64,000 bases of DNA from contig NZ_CANNDS010000001.1 in assembly GCF_947503415.1 (NCBI RefSeq), forward strand, positions 1-64,000, given 5' to 3'. This document shows positions 15,982 to 24,576 of the stretch, in pieces. The notes below the pieces were generated by a model. That model was not told the DNA's origin. It searched no databases and worked only from the letters and a program-made list of their open reading frames with translations. Numbering within the stretch: position 1 is the first letter of the stretch; every line of letters starts with the position of its first letter. Both the position numbers and the translations under genes were made by a program. The DNA is from an uncultured Tateyamaria sp. (GTDB lineage Bacteria > Pseudomonadota > Alphaproteobacteria > Rhodobacterales > Rhodobacteraceae).

Positions 15982-17019
15982 ATGGAACACCTGACCGGTA
16001 CGCTCGCGCTGACTTTTGCCACTTTTGCCATCAGCGCCTTTTCCGTCTGGGTGGCAGGCGCGCGTCTGGCCTATCTGGCTGACGCCCTGTCGGACCGGAT
16101 GAAGCTCGCCAAATCAGTGGTCGGTCTTGTGTTTCTGTCCACGGCTACGTCGTTGCCCGAGATTGCCACCACCCTGACCGCCGCCGTGCAAGAGGCCCGC
16201 GCGCTGGTGTTGAACAACCTGTTCGGCGGCATCGCGTTGCAAACCGCGATCCTTGCGATGTCGGATTTCTGGGCGCACGGGGCAATCACGAACTATCCGC
16301 GCAAAGCCAACCACGCACTTGAAGCGACGCTTCTGGTGCTGATGCTTGGCGTCGTAATCGTGGTTCTGATGCTGGGCGAACCGCTGTCTTTCGGAGGCGT
16401 CGGCATCGGCTCTGTCATCATCGCGCTGGTCTATGCTGGGGCCTTGTGGCTGCTGCGAACCTATGACGGGGCCAACGATTGGGTGCCGGTCGATCTGCCT
16501 GATCCGGATCCCCTGCCCTTCCCGGCCCCCACCGGATTGGCGGATGCCTCCACACCGAACCTCATCACTCAGGCATTGATCGCCTGCGGAGCGATCCTCG
16601 TTTTTGGCTTCCTGCTTGTCATCAGCGCGGAACGGCTTGCTGTGCAAACCGGGCTTGGCACCAGCTTTGTGGGTGTGACCCTGTTGGCCGCTGCGACCTC
16701 GTTGCCCGAACTGACCACCAGCATCACGGCCGTTCGCATGGGGGCCTATACGCTGGCCATTTCCAACATATTTGGCAGCAACCTCATCATGCTGGTCTTG
16801 GTCTTTCCCGCGGACATCCTGTTCCGCGACGGTCCGATCCTGAGAACAGATGCGCCCATGGTGATCGCGTCGCTTGGGTTTGCCATTGTTGTCACGGCGA
16901 TTTTCCTTACGGGGCTATTGATCCGACGCAAGCCCAAGGTCGGCGCTGTAGGCGTCGACTCCGTGCTTGTCCTCATCAGCTTTGCTGCAAGTCTTTTTGT
17001 CTACTACCAGCTGCGCTGA
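15982..17019 (+). CDS. Ca2+/cation antiporter (CaCA superfamily)
   Basis: The 345-residue protein has about ten membrane helices in two inverted halves. The two alpha-repeats are evident as FLSTATSLPEIATTLTA (around residue 51) and LAAATSLPELTTSITA (around residue 228), with the acidic residues needed for cation binding. A cytoplasmic loop rich in Pro and Asp separates the halves. It would exchange Ca2+ (or a similar cation) for Na+ or H+ across the inner membrane. It shares an upstream region with the M50 protease gene containing one perfect and one weak FNR/FixK site. Confidence 0.88.
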   Translation: MEHLTGTLALTFATFAISAFSVWVAGARLAYLADALSDRMKLAKSVVGLVFLSTATSLPEIATTLTAAVQEARALVLNNLFGGIALQTAILAMSDFWAHGAITNYPRKANHALEATLLVLMLGVVIVVLMLGEPLSFGGVGIGSVIIALVYAGALWLLRTYDGANDWVPVDLPDPDPLPFPAPTGLADASTPNLITQALIACGAILVFGFLLVISAERLAVQTGLGTSFVGVTLLAAATSLPELTTSITAVRMGAYTLAISNIFGSNLIMLVLVFPADILFRDGPILRTDAPMVIASLGFAIVVTAIFLTGLLIRRKPKVGAVGVDSVLVLISFAASLFVYYQLR

Positions 17020-17037
17020 ATACGCGGCCCATCCACT

Positions 17038-17051
17038 TTGACAAATCTCAA
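17038..17051. promoter_or_regulatory. FNR/FixK box upstream of the small sensor-like gene
   Basis: TTGACAAATCTCAA fits TTGA-N6-TCAA exactly, centred about 70 bases upstream of the ATG at 17114. A TAGGTT hexamer at about 17073 is at roughly class II distance. Confidence 0.8.
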
Positions 17052-17113
17052 GGGGCACGCGCAGGGACGCGCTAGGTTTGTCAAAAGCAGAAAAAAGAGC
17101 GGAATGGAGCACT

Positions 17114-17518
17114 ATGCTGGGGGAAAATCTTATCAGTGACGAGCTGGGCTATCTCGTGGGTTGCGGTCTGGAACAGCACGGATGCGTCATGACGGATACG
17201 ATCACCAGAGGTCACCCGATGCGGTTACATGACCGGGCCGATTTGGCCATCGTCCTGTCCGGTGCGGTGCGCACCGCATCCAGATCCGGGTTTGCCGCGC
17301 ATATCTGTGGTCCCACCCTTGTCCTGAAATCGGACATCGAAAAGTCATACATTTGCGTCGCGCAAGACCTCCGACTTCTGAGCATGAGCCTCGAAACCTG
17401 TCGCGCTTTGATACACGACAATCCCGCGTTCCGGGATCTGTTCTATATCGCCTTCAGTTCACGTCTCCAGACACTGTTGGCTGTCGTTTCACCCGAGGCG
17501 ATACCGCGTATTCACTGA
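17114..17518 (+). CDS. Small stand-alone sensor-like protein, possibly cyclic-nucleotide-fold
   Basis: The 134-residue protein consists of short beta-strand stretches (HPMRLHDRADLAIVLSGAVR) followed by helices (LETCRALIHDNPAFRDLFYI) and resembles the sensor domain of Crp/Fnr proteins without a DNA-binding domain. I do not recognise a specific family and the fold call is tentative. The ATG at 17114, with GGAG seven bases upstream, is preferred over a TTG at 17078. It is the first gene of a likely three-gene unit with the DUF2892 and DksA/TraR proteins, behind a perfect FNR/FixK box. Confidence 0.55.
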   Translation: MLGENLISDELGYLVGCGLEQHGCVMTDTITRGHPMRLHDRADLAIVLSGAVRTASRSGFAAHICGPTLVLKSDIEKSYICVAQDLRLLSMSLETCRALIHDNPAFRDLFYIAFSSRLQTLLAVVSPEAIPRIH

Positions 17519-17536
17519 CCAAAAAGGGGAACCACA

Positions 17537-17749
17537 ATGATAGCGAATTTGGGACGCGCCGATCGACTGATCAGAGCCTTGATTGGCTTGATACTGATTA
17601 TGGCACCGCTGGGAAATATTCCGCCCATCTGGGACAGCGGATTAGCGGCATATGTTTCGATGGGAGTTGGTGTGGTTCTGATCGCCACAGCTTTCATCCG
17701 CTTCTGTCCACTTTACCGCGTGGTTGGCATTTCAACCTGCAAGACGTGA
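17537..17749 (+). CDS. DUF2892 small membrane protein (YgaP-like)
   Basis: The 70-residue protein begins with the family signature NLGRADRLIRALIGLIL, has two membrane helices (about 13-32 and 38-56) and ends with RFCPLYRVVGISTC. This is the DUF2892 domain found C-terminal to the rhodanese in YgaP. It lies 18 bases after the sensor-like gene and 15 bases before the zinc-finger gene. The two C-terminal cysteines could take part in thiol or sulfur chemistry, but this is unproven. Confidence 0.85.
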   Translation: MIANLGRADRLIRALIGLILIMAPLGNIPPIWDSGLAAYVSMGVGVVLIATAFIRFCPLYRVVGISTCKT

Positions 17750-17764
17750 AAGGCGGGGAAACGG

Positions 17765-18094
17765 ATGCCGGATCTTGCCACATACAAAACCCTGATCGAC
17801 GCGCGCCTGAATGAACTGGGCGCGCGCCTGTCAGACATCGAAACCGAACTTGACCTTCCGAAGTCCAAGGACCTCGGGGAACAGGCCGTAGATCTCGAAG
17901 ATGACGAGGTGCTTGAAGGAGTCGGCCTGGTGGCTCAGAAGGAGACAGCGCTGTTGCACGATGCGCTCGGGCGCATTGCTGACGGGACCTATGGCACCTG
18001 CCAGAAATGCGGCGACCCGATTTCCGATGCGCGCCTGCGGGCTGTGCTTTATGCCGTTGTCTGCCGCGACTGCGCGCAAGCGGCCAGCACCTGA
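17765..18094 (+). CDS. DksA/TraR-family C4 zinc-finger protein
   Basis: The 109-residue protein has an N-terminal coiled coil (about 1-70) and a C4 zinc finger built from CQKC and CRDC (about 79-105), with the family sequence DGTYGTCQKCGDPI. Such proteins insert into the RNA polymerase secondary channel or act as small redox-responsive regulators. It is probably co-transcribed with the two genes before it from the FNR/FixK-type site at 17038. It converges with the cytochrome gene, four bases apart. Confidence 0.85.
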   Translation: MPDLATYKTLIDARLNELGARLSDIETELDLPKSKDLGEQAVDLEDDEVLEGVGLVAQKETALLHDALGRIADGTYGTCQKCGDPISDARLRAVLYAVVCRDCAQAAST

Positions 18095-18098
18095 AAAA

Positions 18099-18518
18099 TC
18101 AGCGCTGGATGCTTTCCAGATAGGCGGACAACGCAATCAGGTCTGAGGGGATGGGAGTTGAGACGCCCCCATCTTCGACCTGCACGTTTGGCCCAAGGTC
18201 TTCGTTTCCAAACTCTGGCATGACCGAATTGAGGTGATCGCGCCGATCGAACCCGTCGATCACACTCATCACAAAGTTCTGCGGGAAGATGCCGCGGTTT
18301 TGAGCCTTGAGCGTCGTCAAATCCGGTGGCGGTGTCCCAAGGCCAAGTGATTCCGGACCCGCCCCCACAGCATCCGCGCCATGACAGGCCGCACATTTCT
18401 GGTCATATAGCTGCTTGCCTCGTTCGACGCTGATATCGGGGTCGCGCGTATCGGGGGCGCAGGCGGTCAGCAACGCCGCTGCCACAAGGCTCGTGAAGAG
18501 ATTGGAGTGGGATGTCAT
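18099..18518 (-). CDS. Class I cytochrome c lipoprotein
   Basis: The 139-residue protein has a signal peptide ending in a lipobox-like LLTAC (Cys20), a single haem site CAACH (about 43-47) and a likely axial Met in SVMPEFG. It would be a periplasmic, membrane-tethered monohaem electron carrier. A perfect TTGAT-N4-ATCAA box lies 56 bases upstream of the start, with a TATGGT -10-like hexamer at class II distance, so FixK/FNR-dependent expression is likely. The partner oxidase or reductase is not in this window. Confidence 0.88.
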   Translation of the reverse strand: MTSHSNLFTSLVAAALLTACAPDTRDPDISVERGKQLYDQKCAACHGADAVGAGPESLGLGTPPPDLTTLKAQNRGIFPQNFVMSVIDGFDRRDHLNSVMPEFGNEDLGPNVQVEDGGVSTPIPSDLIALSAYLESIQR

Positions 18519-18573
18519 TGCATGCTCGCCTTTGTTGTTTCCCTGACCATAGCGAGTGCAGAGGGCCGTGAAC

Positions 18574-18587
18574 TTGATGGATATCAA
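18574..18587. promoter_or_regulatory. FNR/FixK box upstream of the cytochrome c gene
   Basis: TTGATGGATATCAA is a perfect palindrome of the FNR/FixK type. A TATGGT hexamer at 18551-18546 on the minus strand is spaced as in a class II activated promoter. Confidence 0.88.
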
Positions 18588-18619
18588 ATCACATAGATGA
18601 CACCTCACGCCCATGCACA

Positions 18620-19654
18620 TCATATTTCCAAGACAATTCGTCCAGTGATCTGCCCGGCTTTCATTTGGTTGAAGATCGCGTTGATATTCTCGAGCCTGTC
18701 CCACTCGAAATGTGTCGCGACAAGCCCATCCGCCGCGATGCTGAGCGACTCTGCCAGGTCCAGACGTGTCCCCACGATTGAGCCGCGGATGGTGAGCCGC
18801 TTCAAAACGACGTCAAAGATCGGCAAGGGAAAAGAGCCCGGCGGCAAGCCCACAAGGCTCATCGTGCCATGGCGCCGCAGCATGCCGGTGGCCTGCGCAA
18901 ACGCCTGTGTGCTGACGGCGGTCACAAGCGCGCCGTGCACGCCGCCCAGATGGTCCGTTACCTCCTTGACCGGGTCGGTGGTGGTCGCATTGATCGTCAC
19001 GTCCGCGCCCAGCGCCTTGGCCAGCGCCAGCTTGTCGTCAGCGACATCGACGGCCACGACATGAATCCCCATCGCCTTGGCGTATTGCACCGCCATGTGA
19101 CCCAGCCCGCCAATCCCACTGATCGCGACCCACTGGCCTGGACGCACCTCAGTCTCTTTCAGGCCCTTGTAGACTGTGACGCCTGCGCACAGCACCGGTG
19201 ACGCAGGGCCAAACTCTAGCCTGTCCGGCAACGCACCGACGTAATCCGCGTCCGCACGCACAAATTCGGCATAGCCGCCATCGACGGAATAGCCCGTATT
19301 CTGCTGGCTCTCGCACAGGGTTTCCCACCCGCCTGAACAATGCTCGCACCTGCCGCAGGCGCTATGCAGCCACGGGACACCCACGCGGTCGCCCTCTTTC
19401 AGATGGGTGACGTCCCGCCCCAGTGCTGCGACTTCGCCCACACCCTCGTGGCCGGGGATGAACGGAGCCACCGGCTTGACCGGCCAATCGCCCATCGCCG
19501 CGTGCAGATCGGTATGACACACACCCGACGCGCGCACGCGCACCAGAACATCGCGCGGACCGATTTTCGGCACGGGCAGCTCGCGGATATCGAGCGGTTT
19601 GCCCAGCTCGGTCACGACGGCGGCTTTCATGGTCTTTGGCAGCGCGTCTGGCAT
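18620..19654 (-). CDS. Zinc-dependent alcohol dehydrogenase (AdhP type)
   Basis: The 344-residue MDR enzyme carries the catalytic-zinc residues in GVCHTDLH and GHEGVGEVA, a structural-zinc loop [15 protein letters not shown] and the NAD-binding [14 protein letters not shown]. It matches bacterial propanol-preferring/ethanol dehydrogenases that oxidise or produce ethanol with NAD(H). The start at 19654 follows AAGGAG. A TTGA-N6-TCAA site is centred 65 bases upstream. A fermentative or redox-balancing role at low oxygen fits its regulation and neighbours. Confidence 0.9.
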   Translation of the reverse strand: MPDALPKTMKAAVVTELGKPLDIRELPVPKIGPRDVLVRVRASGVCHTDLHAAMGDWPVKPVAPFIPGHEGVGEVAALGRDVTHLKEGDRVGVPWLHSACGRCEHCSGGWETLCESQQNTGYSVDGGYAEFVRADADYVGALPDRLEFGPASPVLCAGVTVYKGLKETEVRPGQWVAISGIGGLGHMAVQYAKAMGIHVVAVDVADDKLALAKALGADVTINATTTDPVKEVTDHLGGVHGALVTAVSTQAFAQATGMLRRHGTMSLVGLPPGSFPLPIFDVVLKRLTIRGSIVGTRLDLAESLSIAADGLVATHFEWDRLENINAIFNQMKAGQITGRIVLEI

Positions 19655-19712
19655 ATCTTGGCTCCTTGCGGTTGATATGGCTTTTGCTTGCCATGACGAT
19701 TGGCCGGTCAAA

Positions 19713-19726
19713 TTGACATTGCTCAA
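19713..19726. promoter_or_regulatory. FNR/FixK box between adh and the flavodoxin-ABC-PhaC operon
   Basis: TTGACATTGCTCAA fits TTGA-N6-TCAA. It lies between divergent genes, centred about 56 bases upstream of the plus-strand operon and 65 upstream of adh, and could activate both. Confidence 0.75.
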
Positions 19727-19775
19727 TCCTGGATCTGCTGGCGGCAGTAAACCGGGGCCGAAAGGAGCCGGAACC

Positions 19776-20282
19776 ATGTCTGACACCCCACGTCCCGCCA
19801 TCTATTGGTACTCAAAATCAGGGAACACCCGCCGCGCCGCCGAGGCATTCGCGCAGATCACCGGGGCCGAGATCGTGCCGATCGAGGTTAATCGCTACCG
19901 GGTGCCCCTGCTGTGGATGTGTCGCGCGATCTGGGATGTAGGGCGCTCCAATGCCCCGCGACTGCGCACCGGATATGTTGTACCGGCAAAACGTCCTTGG
20001 ATCGTTGTGGCCGGGCCGATTTGGGCAGATCAACTTGCGCCACCCGGTCGCAGCGTCTTGGAAACGCTTGCCGGTACCAGCATTCCGGTTGGGTTGCTGA
20101 CAACGTGTGGCAGATCAGTGGAGCAGGTCAAATACGCCCAGACCGCTGAAGCGGTACTTGGGCGCCCCTTGGTCGCGCATGTGAGTATCCAAAGCAAATT
20201 CGTCGGCACAGAAGAGATGACGCGGCAAATCACTCGCTTTGCCACGGCCATGGCACCCGGTGCATCCATCGGTGCCGCATGA
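19776..20282 (+). CDS. Flavodoxin-like protein
   Basis: The 168-residue protein begins with a flavodoxin-type FMN phosphate loop ([18 protein letters not shown]) and has the later [16 protein letters not shown] segment expected near the isoalloxazine ring. It would carry electrons or act as a small flavin reductase in the cytoplasm. AAAGGAG precedes the ATG. Its stop overlaps the ABC ATPase start (ATGA), so it leads a five-gene unit ending in phaC. The upstream FNR/FixK-type site suggests low-oxygen induction. Confidence 0.75.
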   Translation: MSDTPRPAIYWYSKSGNTRRAAEAFAQITGAEIVPIEVNRYRVPLLWMCRAIWDVGRSNAPRLRTGYVVPAKRPWIVVAGPIWADQLAPPGRSVLETLAGTSIPVGLLTTCGRSVEQVKYAQTAEAVLGRPLVAHVSIQSKFVGTEEMTRQITRFATAMAPGASIGAA

Positions 20283-20989
20283 AGGCCGACAGGGTGTTTC
20301 GCACCGCAGGCCTGACCAAAGTCTACGACACCGGCGAGGTTAAGGTCTATGCACTCGATGGCGTCGACCTTGATCTCTATGCAGGTGAGTTGACGGTGTT
20401 GCTCGGCCCATCGGGCAGCGGCAAGTCAACGCTTCTGAACATCCTTGGGGGTCTGGATCACGCTACCGAAGGCCGGGTCTGGTTTCGCGATCTGGAACTG
20501 ACCAACCTGCGCGACAGGGGGCTGACCCAGTACCGGCGCGACCATGTCGGCTTTGTCTTTCAGTTCTATAACCTTGTACCCAGCCTGTCGGCACGCGAGA
20601 ACGTCCAGCTTGTCACCGATGTGGCCCGTAACCCCATGCGCCCCGAAGAGGCGTTGGACCGTGTCGGCCTTGCCCACCGAATGGACCACTTTCCAGCCCA
20701 GCTGTCGGGCGGCGAACAGCAACGCGTCGCCATCGCCCGCGCTGTGGCGAAACGCCCTGAAATCCTGCTATGTGATGAGCCCACCGGCGCGCTCGACAGC
20801 AAAACTGGCATTCAGGTGCTCGAAGTGCTCAAGCAGGTGAACGAGGAGCTTGGCACCTCAACGGTTGTCATCACCCACGCCGCCGAGATCCGTAAGATGG
20901 CCCACCGCGTGATCTGGTTTCAGGACGGCAAGATCGCGAACATCGACATCAACGAAACGCGGCTCGAACCGGCCGAAATCGCGTGGTGA
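20279..20989 (+). CDS. ABC transporter ATPase (LolD/MacB type)
   Basis: The 236-residue ATPase has Walker [10 protein letters not shown] (43-51), the signature LSGGEQQR (142-149), Walker B ILLCDEP (162-168) and the QFYNLVP Q-loop characteristic of LolD/MacB-type exporters. It overlaps the flavodoxin gene upstream and lies directly before an FtsX-type permease and a HlyD-type protein, forming an apparent three-part exporter. Substrate is unknown. Confidence 0.9.
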   Translation: MKADRVFRTAGLTKVYDTGEVKVYALDGVDLDLYAGELTVLLGPSGSGKSTLLNILGGLDHATEGRVWFRDLELTNLRDRGLTQYRRDHVGFVFQFYNLVPSLSARENVQLVTDVARNPMRPEEALDRVGLAHRMDHFPAQLSGGEQQRVAIARAVAKRPEILLCDEPTGALDSKTGIQVLEVLKQVNEELGTSTVVITHAAEIRKMAHRVIWFQDGKIANIDINETRLEPAEIAW

Positions 20990-20994
20990 GTGGC

Positions 20995-23355
20995 ATGAAA
21001 GCGCTCGACCTCAAGCTCATGCGCGATTTTCGCAGGCTCTGGTCCCAGTTTCTGGCCATCGCCCTCGTGCTGGGTGCCGGTGTTGCGGTGCTGCTGATGT
21101 CCTTTGGTATGTCCGACGCGCTGGAGGAGACGCGAACCACCTATTACGAACGCAACCGCTTTGCTGACATCTTTGTTGACCTGAAACGCGCGCCGAACGC
21201 GATGCTGGAAATAATTCGTGACATCGACGGCATCGCCTCTGCCGAGGCACGTGTGACCACCTACGCCACGCTGGATATTCCAGCCAAGGTGGACGCCACC
21301 GTTGCTTTTGTCGCGTCCTTGCCCGACGACGGCGCCGATCTGAACCAGTTGATCCTGCGCCTTGGCAATTGGCCCGACGCCACGGCGACCGATGCCGTGG
21401 TGCTGAACGCGCCCTTTGGTGAGGCGAATGACCTTTGGCCCGGCGACACCTTCACGGCAAATATCAATGGCACCAAGCGCACCCTGACCGTCACCGGCTG
21501 GGCGTTGTCGCCCGAGTTTATTTACACCATCGGCCCCGGCAGCCTGATCCCGGATGATGAAGATTTCGGCGTGATCTGGATGCCCGAAGATGCGCTGGCC
21601 GCCGCACTCGACCGCACAGGCGCGTTCAACAATCTGACCGTCAAATTGCGCCCCGGCTACAGGGTCGATCCCGTGATTGACGAGTTGGACCGGCTGCTCG
21701 AACCGTATGGCGCATTGGGCGCGATTGACCGGACAGAGCAGGTGTCGAATTCGTTTATCGATGCGGAAATCACGCAGTTGGAAACCCTCGCCTATACTCT
21801 CCCGCCGATCTTTCTGGGGATCACCATATTTCTTGTGAACATGGTGATGGGGCGGATCGTGGCGTTGGAACGGGCAGAGATCGGGTTGCTCAAGGCGCTT
21901 GGGTATTCCGATGGCGCGATCCTGATGCACTATCTGCTGCTGGCGGGGCTTGTAGGTGTGGTTGGGGTGACGATTGGCTATGTGGCGGGAAGCTGGCTCA
22001 GCTACCAATTGGCGCAGCTTTATGCGGACTTCCTGAAGTTCCCGTACCTTATCTATTCGGTGTCGTGGAACACCTACGTGGTTGCCGGGGTGCTGGGCTT
22101 GCTGGCGGCAGGGACCGGTGCGGCCCGTTCGGCCTGGACGGCGGCCCGTTTGGCCCCGGCCACCGCCATGTCGCCTCCGGCCCCGCCGAACTTTGGCACC
22201 AGTTGGGTGGACCGCGCGCTGCACGCCATCCGCATCAGCCAGCCCACGATGATGATCCTGCGCAGCATCATCCGCTGGCCCGTCCGCGCCAGCCTGAGCG
22301 TGCTGGGCATGGCCTTGGCCGTCGGTATTCTCGTGTCGTCCAACTTCTTTCCCGACGCGCTGGACCTCATCATCGACACGGCGTTCTATCAGTCGAACCG
22401 TCAACATGCGGTCCTTTTCTTCAACGACGAAATGGCCGAGGACGCCGTAACCGAAGCCAGCCGCCTGCCGGGCGTACTGCAGGCCGAAGGGCAGCAGGTG
22501 ATGACAGCCGTTTTGCGTTTTGAACATCGCAGCAAACGCGCGACAGTCGAGGCCCGGCGTCCCGGCATGAACCTCAGCCGCATCGTATCAGCCCAAGGGC
22601 AGATCGTGGACGCCCCACCGGGTGGCATCATGTTGTCTGAGCGCCTGGCCTCACAGCTTGGCGCGACCGTCGGCGATGTGATCGAGGCCAAGTTTCTTGG
22701 CGTTCATCAAGGTACTTACAACCTGCCCGTGACGCAGTTGGTCACGCAGTTTTTCGGGTTGGGGGCGTATATGGATCAGGCCACGGCCAATCGGCTCTTC
22801 CAGCAAGACCCGCGCGTGGCAATCGTGAACGTGACACTCGATCCCGATTTCAACGTTGCGTTCCAGAACAGCCTCAAGGACCTGCCCCGCCTTGCCGGGC
22901 GCGCGATGCTGGCCGAAAATCGCGCCGGGTTTGAAGAAACGATCAGCCGCAATATCCTGATCACCACCACAATCTATGCCATCCTTGGCACGCTGATCAC
23001 CGTCGGCGTTGCCTATAATGGCGCGCGCATCCAGCTGTCGGAACGGGCGCGCGAGTTGGCCAGCCTGCGCATCCTTGGCTTCACCCGGGGTGAGGTCGGC
23101 TTTGTACTGGTGGGCGAGATCATGCTGCTGGCGGTGCTGGCGCAGCCCCTTGGCTGGTGGATCGGCTGGGGCGTGGCGAAGCTGCTGACCGAAAGCTACA
23201 CCAGCGATCTTTACAGCATGCCGCTTGTGGTAAACGCGGCCACCTTTGCGTCGGCCAGCCTGATCGTGCTGAGCGCTGCGTTTGTGTCCGTGCTGATCGT
23301 GCGGCGCAAGCTTGACCGCATCAACCTCGTATCCGTGATGAAAACCAGAGAGTGA
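20995..23355 (+). CDS. FtsX-family ABC permease (large, two-domain)
   Basis: The 786-residue permease has an N-terminal membrane anchor, a large extracytoplasmic region (about 45-265), a block of membrane helices including IFLVNMVMGRIVALERAEIG, a second extracytoplasmic region, and a final block with NGARIQLSERARELASLRIL. These are the duplicated FtsX/MacB domains. The ATG at 20995 is preferred; a GTG at 20983 overlapping the ATPase stop is an alternative. With the neighbouring ATPase and HlyD protein it likely moves a lipid or amphiphile across the envelope. Confidence 0.88.
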   Translation: MKALDLKLMRDFRRLWSQFLAIALVLGAGVAVLLMSFGMSDALEETRTTYYERNRFADIFVDLKRAPNAMLEIIRDIDGIASAEARVTTYATLDIPAKVDATVAFVASLPDDGADLNQLILRLGNWPDATATDAVVLNAPFGEANDLWPGDTFTANINGTKRTLTVTGWALSPEFIYTIGPGSLIPDDEDFGVIWMPEDALAAALDRTGAFNNLTVKLRPGYRVDPVIDELDRLLEPYGALGAIDRTEQVSNSFIDAEITQLETLAYTLPPIFLGITIFLVNMVMGRIVALERAEIGLLKALGYSDGAILMHYLLLAGLVGVVGVTIGYVAGSWLSYQLAQLYADFLKFPYLIYSVSWNTYVVAGVLGLLAAGTGAARSAWTAARLAPATAMSPPAPPNFGTSWVDRALHAIRISQPTMMILRSIIRWPVRASLSVLGMALAVGILVSSNFFPDALDLIIDTAFYQSNRQHAVLFFNDEMAEDAVTEASRLPGVLQAEGQQVMTAVLRFEHRSKRATVEARRPGMNLSRIVSAQGQIVDAPPGGIMLSERLASQLGATVGDVIEAKFLGVHQGTYNLPVTQLVTQFFGLGAYMDQATANRLFQQDPRVAIVNVTLDPDFNVAFQNSLKDLPRLAGRAMLAENRAGFEETISRNILITTTIYAILGTLITVGVAYNGARIQLSERARELASLRILGFTRGEVGFVLVGEIMLLAVLAQPLGWWIGWGVAKLLTESYTSDLYSMPLVVNAATFASASLIVLSAAFVSVLIVRRKLDRINLVSVMKTRE

Positions 23356-23359
23356 CACC

Positions 23360-24565
23360 ATGGCACAGACCAGTCGCAACATCATACTTGGCCTGATCGG
23401 GGCCGGAATCGTCGGGGGGCTCGTGTTTGTGACCTTCCGCCCGGAGCCCGTCCCGGTCGATCTGCACACAGTCGAAACCGGTCATTTCGAAATCACCGTG
23501 GACGTCGATGGCACCACGCGCGTGGTCGAAGTGTTCGAAGTGTCCGCCCCCATTGCCGGTCTGTCGCAACGCTCGCCCGTGCGCGTCGGTGATGCGGTGG
23601 TGGCGGGCGAAACGGTGGTCGCTCTGGTTGAGCCGATTGCACCCGGCCTGCTGGATGCCCGTGCGCGTCTGCAAGCCGAAGCGTCAGTCAGCGAGGCCGA
23701 GGCGGCCTTGCACGTGGCCGAGACAGAACGGGCACGCGCGCGAGAAGACCATGTGTACGCCACCTCGCAATTCGAGCGCACCAGCGCGCTGGTCGAACGC
23801 GGCGTGGCCACCATCACACGGTTGGAGGAGGCGCAACAGCAATTCGCCATCGCGGATGCGGCGCTTGAGGCTGCAAATGCGCGGATCGCGCAGGCACAAG
23901 GGGGGCTGCGCCGCGCGCAAGCGGCGTTGGTTGAGACGTCGGGTGACGATGATATGGGCAATTGTTGTGTGTCACTCATGTCGCCATCAGATGGCGTTGT
24001 GCTGGACATTGATGAAGTCAGCGCGCGCCCGGTCACGGCCGGAGAGCGCCTGCTGACTGTCGGGGATCCGACGCGAATTGAACTGGTCGCCGACATGTTG
24101 ACCTCCGACGCGGTGGGCCTGCCAAACCGGGCGCGGGCCACAGTTGAACGCTGGGGCGGCGCGCCGCTGGAGGCGCGGTTGGCCTATATCGAACCCGCGG
24201 CCCGGATGAAGGTCTCCGCGCTGGGGATCGAAGAACAGCGTGTCGACGTAATATTTGACATTGAAACACCGGCAAATGATCGGCGCGATTTGGGCCATGA
24301 GTTTGCCGTGTATCTGCGTGTTGTCACCTACGAAGAGGCGGATGCGCTGTTGGTACCTTTGAGTGCGGCGTTCCGTTTGGGTGACGGGTGGGCCGTGTTT
24401 CGCGCCGATGGCAACCGGGTCACGCGGGTGCCTGTCACGCTGGGAGCCCGCAACGGGCGCTATGCGGTGGCCGAAAGCGGGCTGGAGCCGGGAATGCGCA
24501 TCGTCGAACACCCGCGCGATGATCTGACCGACGGTGCGCTGATCGAAGAACGCACCACGTTTTAG
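23360..24565 (+). CDS. HlyD-type membrane fusion (periplasmic adaptor) protein
   Basis: The 401-residue protein has an N-terminal membrane anchor (about 8-26), a split lipoyl/biotinyl-like domain (VSAPIAGLSQRSPVRVGDAV and SPSDGVVLDI), an alpha-helical hairpin (about 100-190) and a C-terminal beta-barrel region. This is the periplasmic adaptor architecture of MacA/HlyD proteins. It begins four bases after the permease stop. No outer-membrane channel gene is adjacent. It completes the exporter encoded upstream of phaC. Confidence 0.88.
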   Translation: MAQTSRNIILGLIGAGIVGGLVFVTFRPEPVPVDLHTVETGHFEITVDVDGTTRVVEVFEVSAPIAGLSQRSPVRVGDAVVAGETVVALVEPIAPGLLDARARLQAEASVSEAEAALHVAETERARAREDHVYATSQFERTSALVERGVATITRLEEAQQQFAIADAALEAANARIAQAQGGLRRAQAALVETSGDDDMGNCCVSLMSPSDGVVLDIDEVSARPVTAGERLLTVGDPTRIELVADMLTSDAVGLPNRARATVERWGGAPLEARLAYIEPAARMKVSALGIEEQRVDVIFDIETPANDRRDLGHEFAVYLRVVTYEEADALLVPLSAAFRLGDGWAVFRADGNRVTRVPVTLGARNGRYAVAESGLEPGMRIVEHPRDDLTDGALIEERTTF

Positions 24566-24576
24566 GGGGACCGACA

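Noticed and set aside
20920..22527. Long minus-strand open frame of 535 codons opposite the ABC permease gene
   Set aside because: It is antisense to a clear FtsX permease, has His/Gln/Arg-rich composition and matches no family I know; a typical coding shadow in high-GC DNA.
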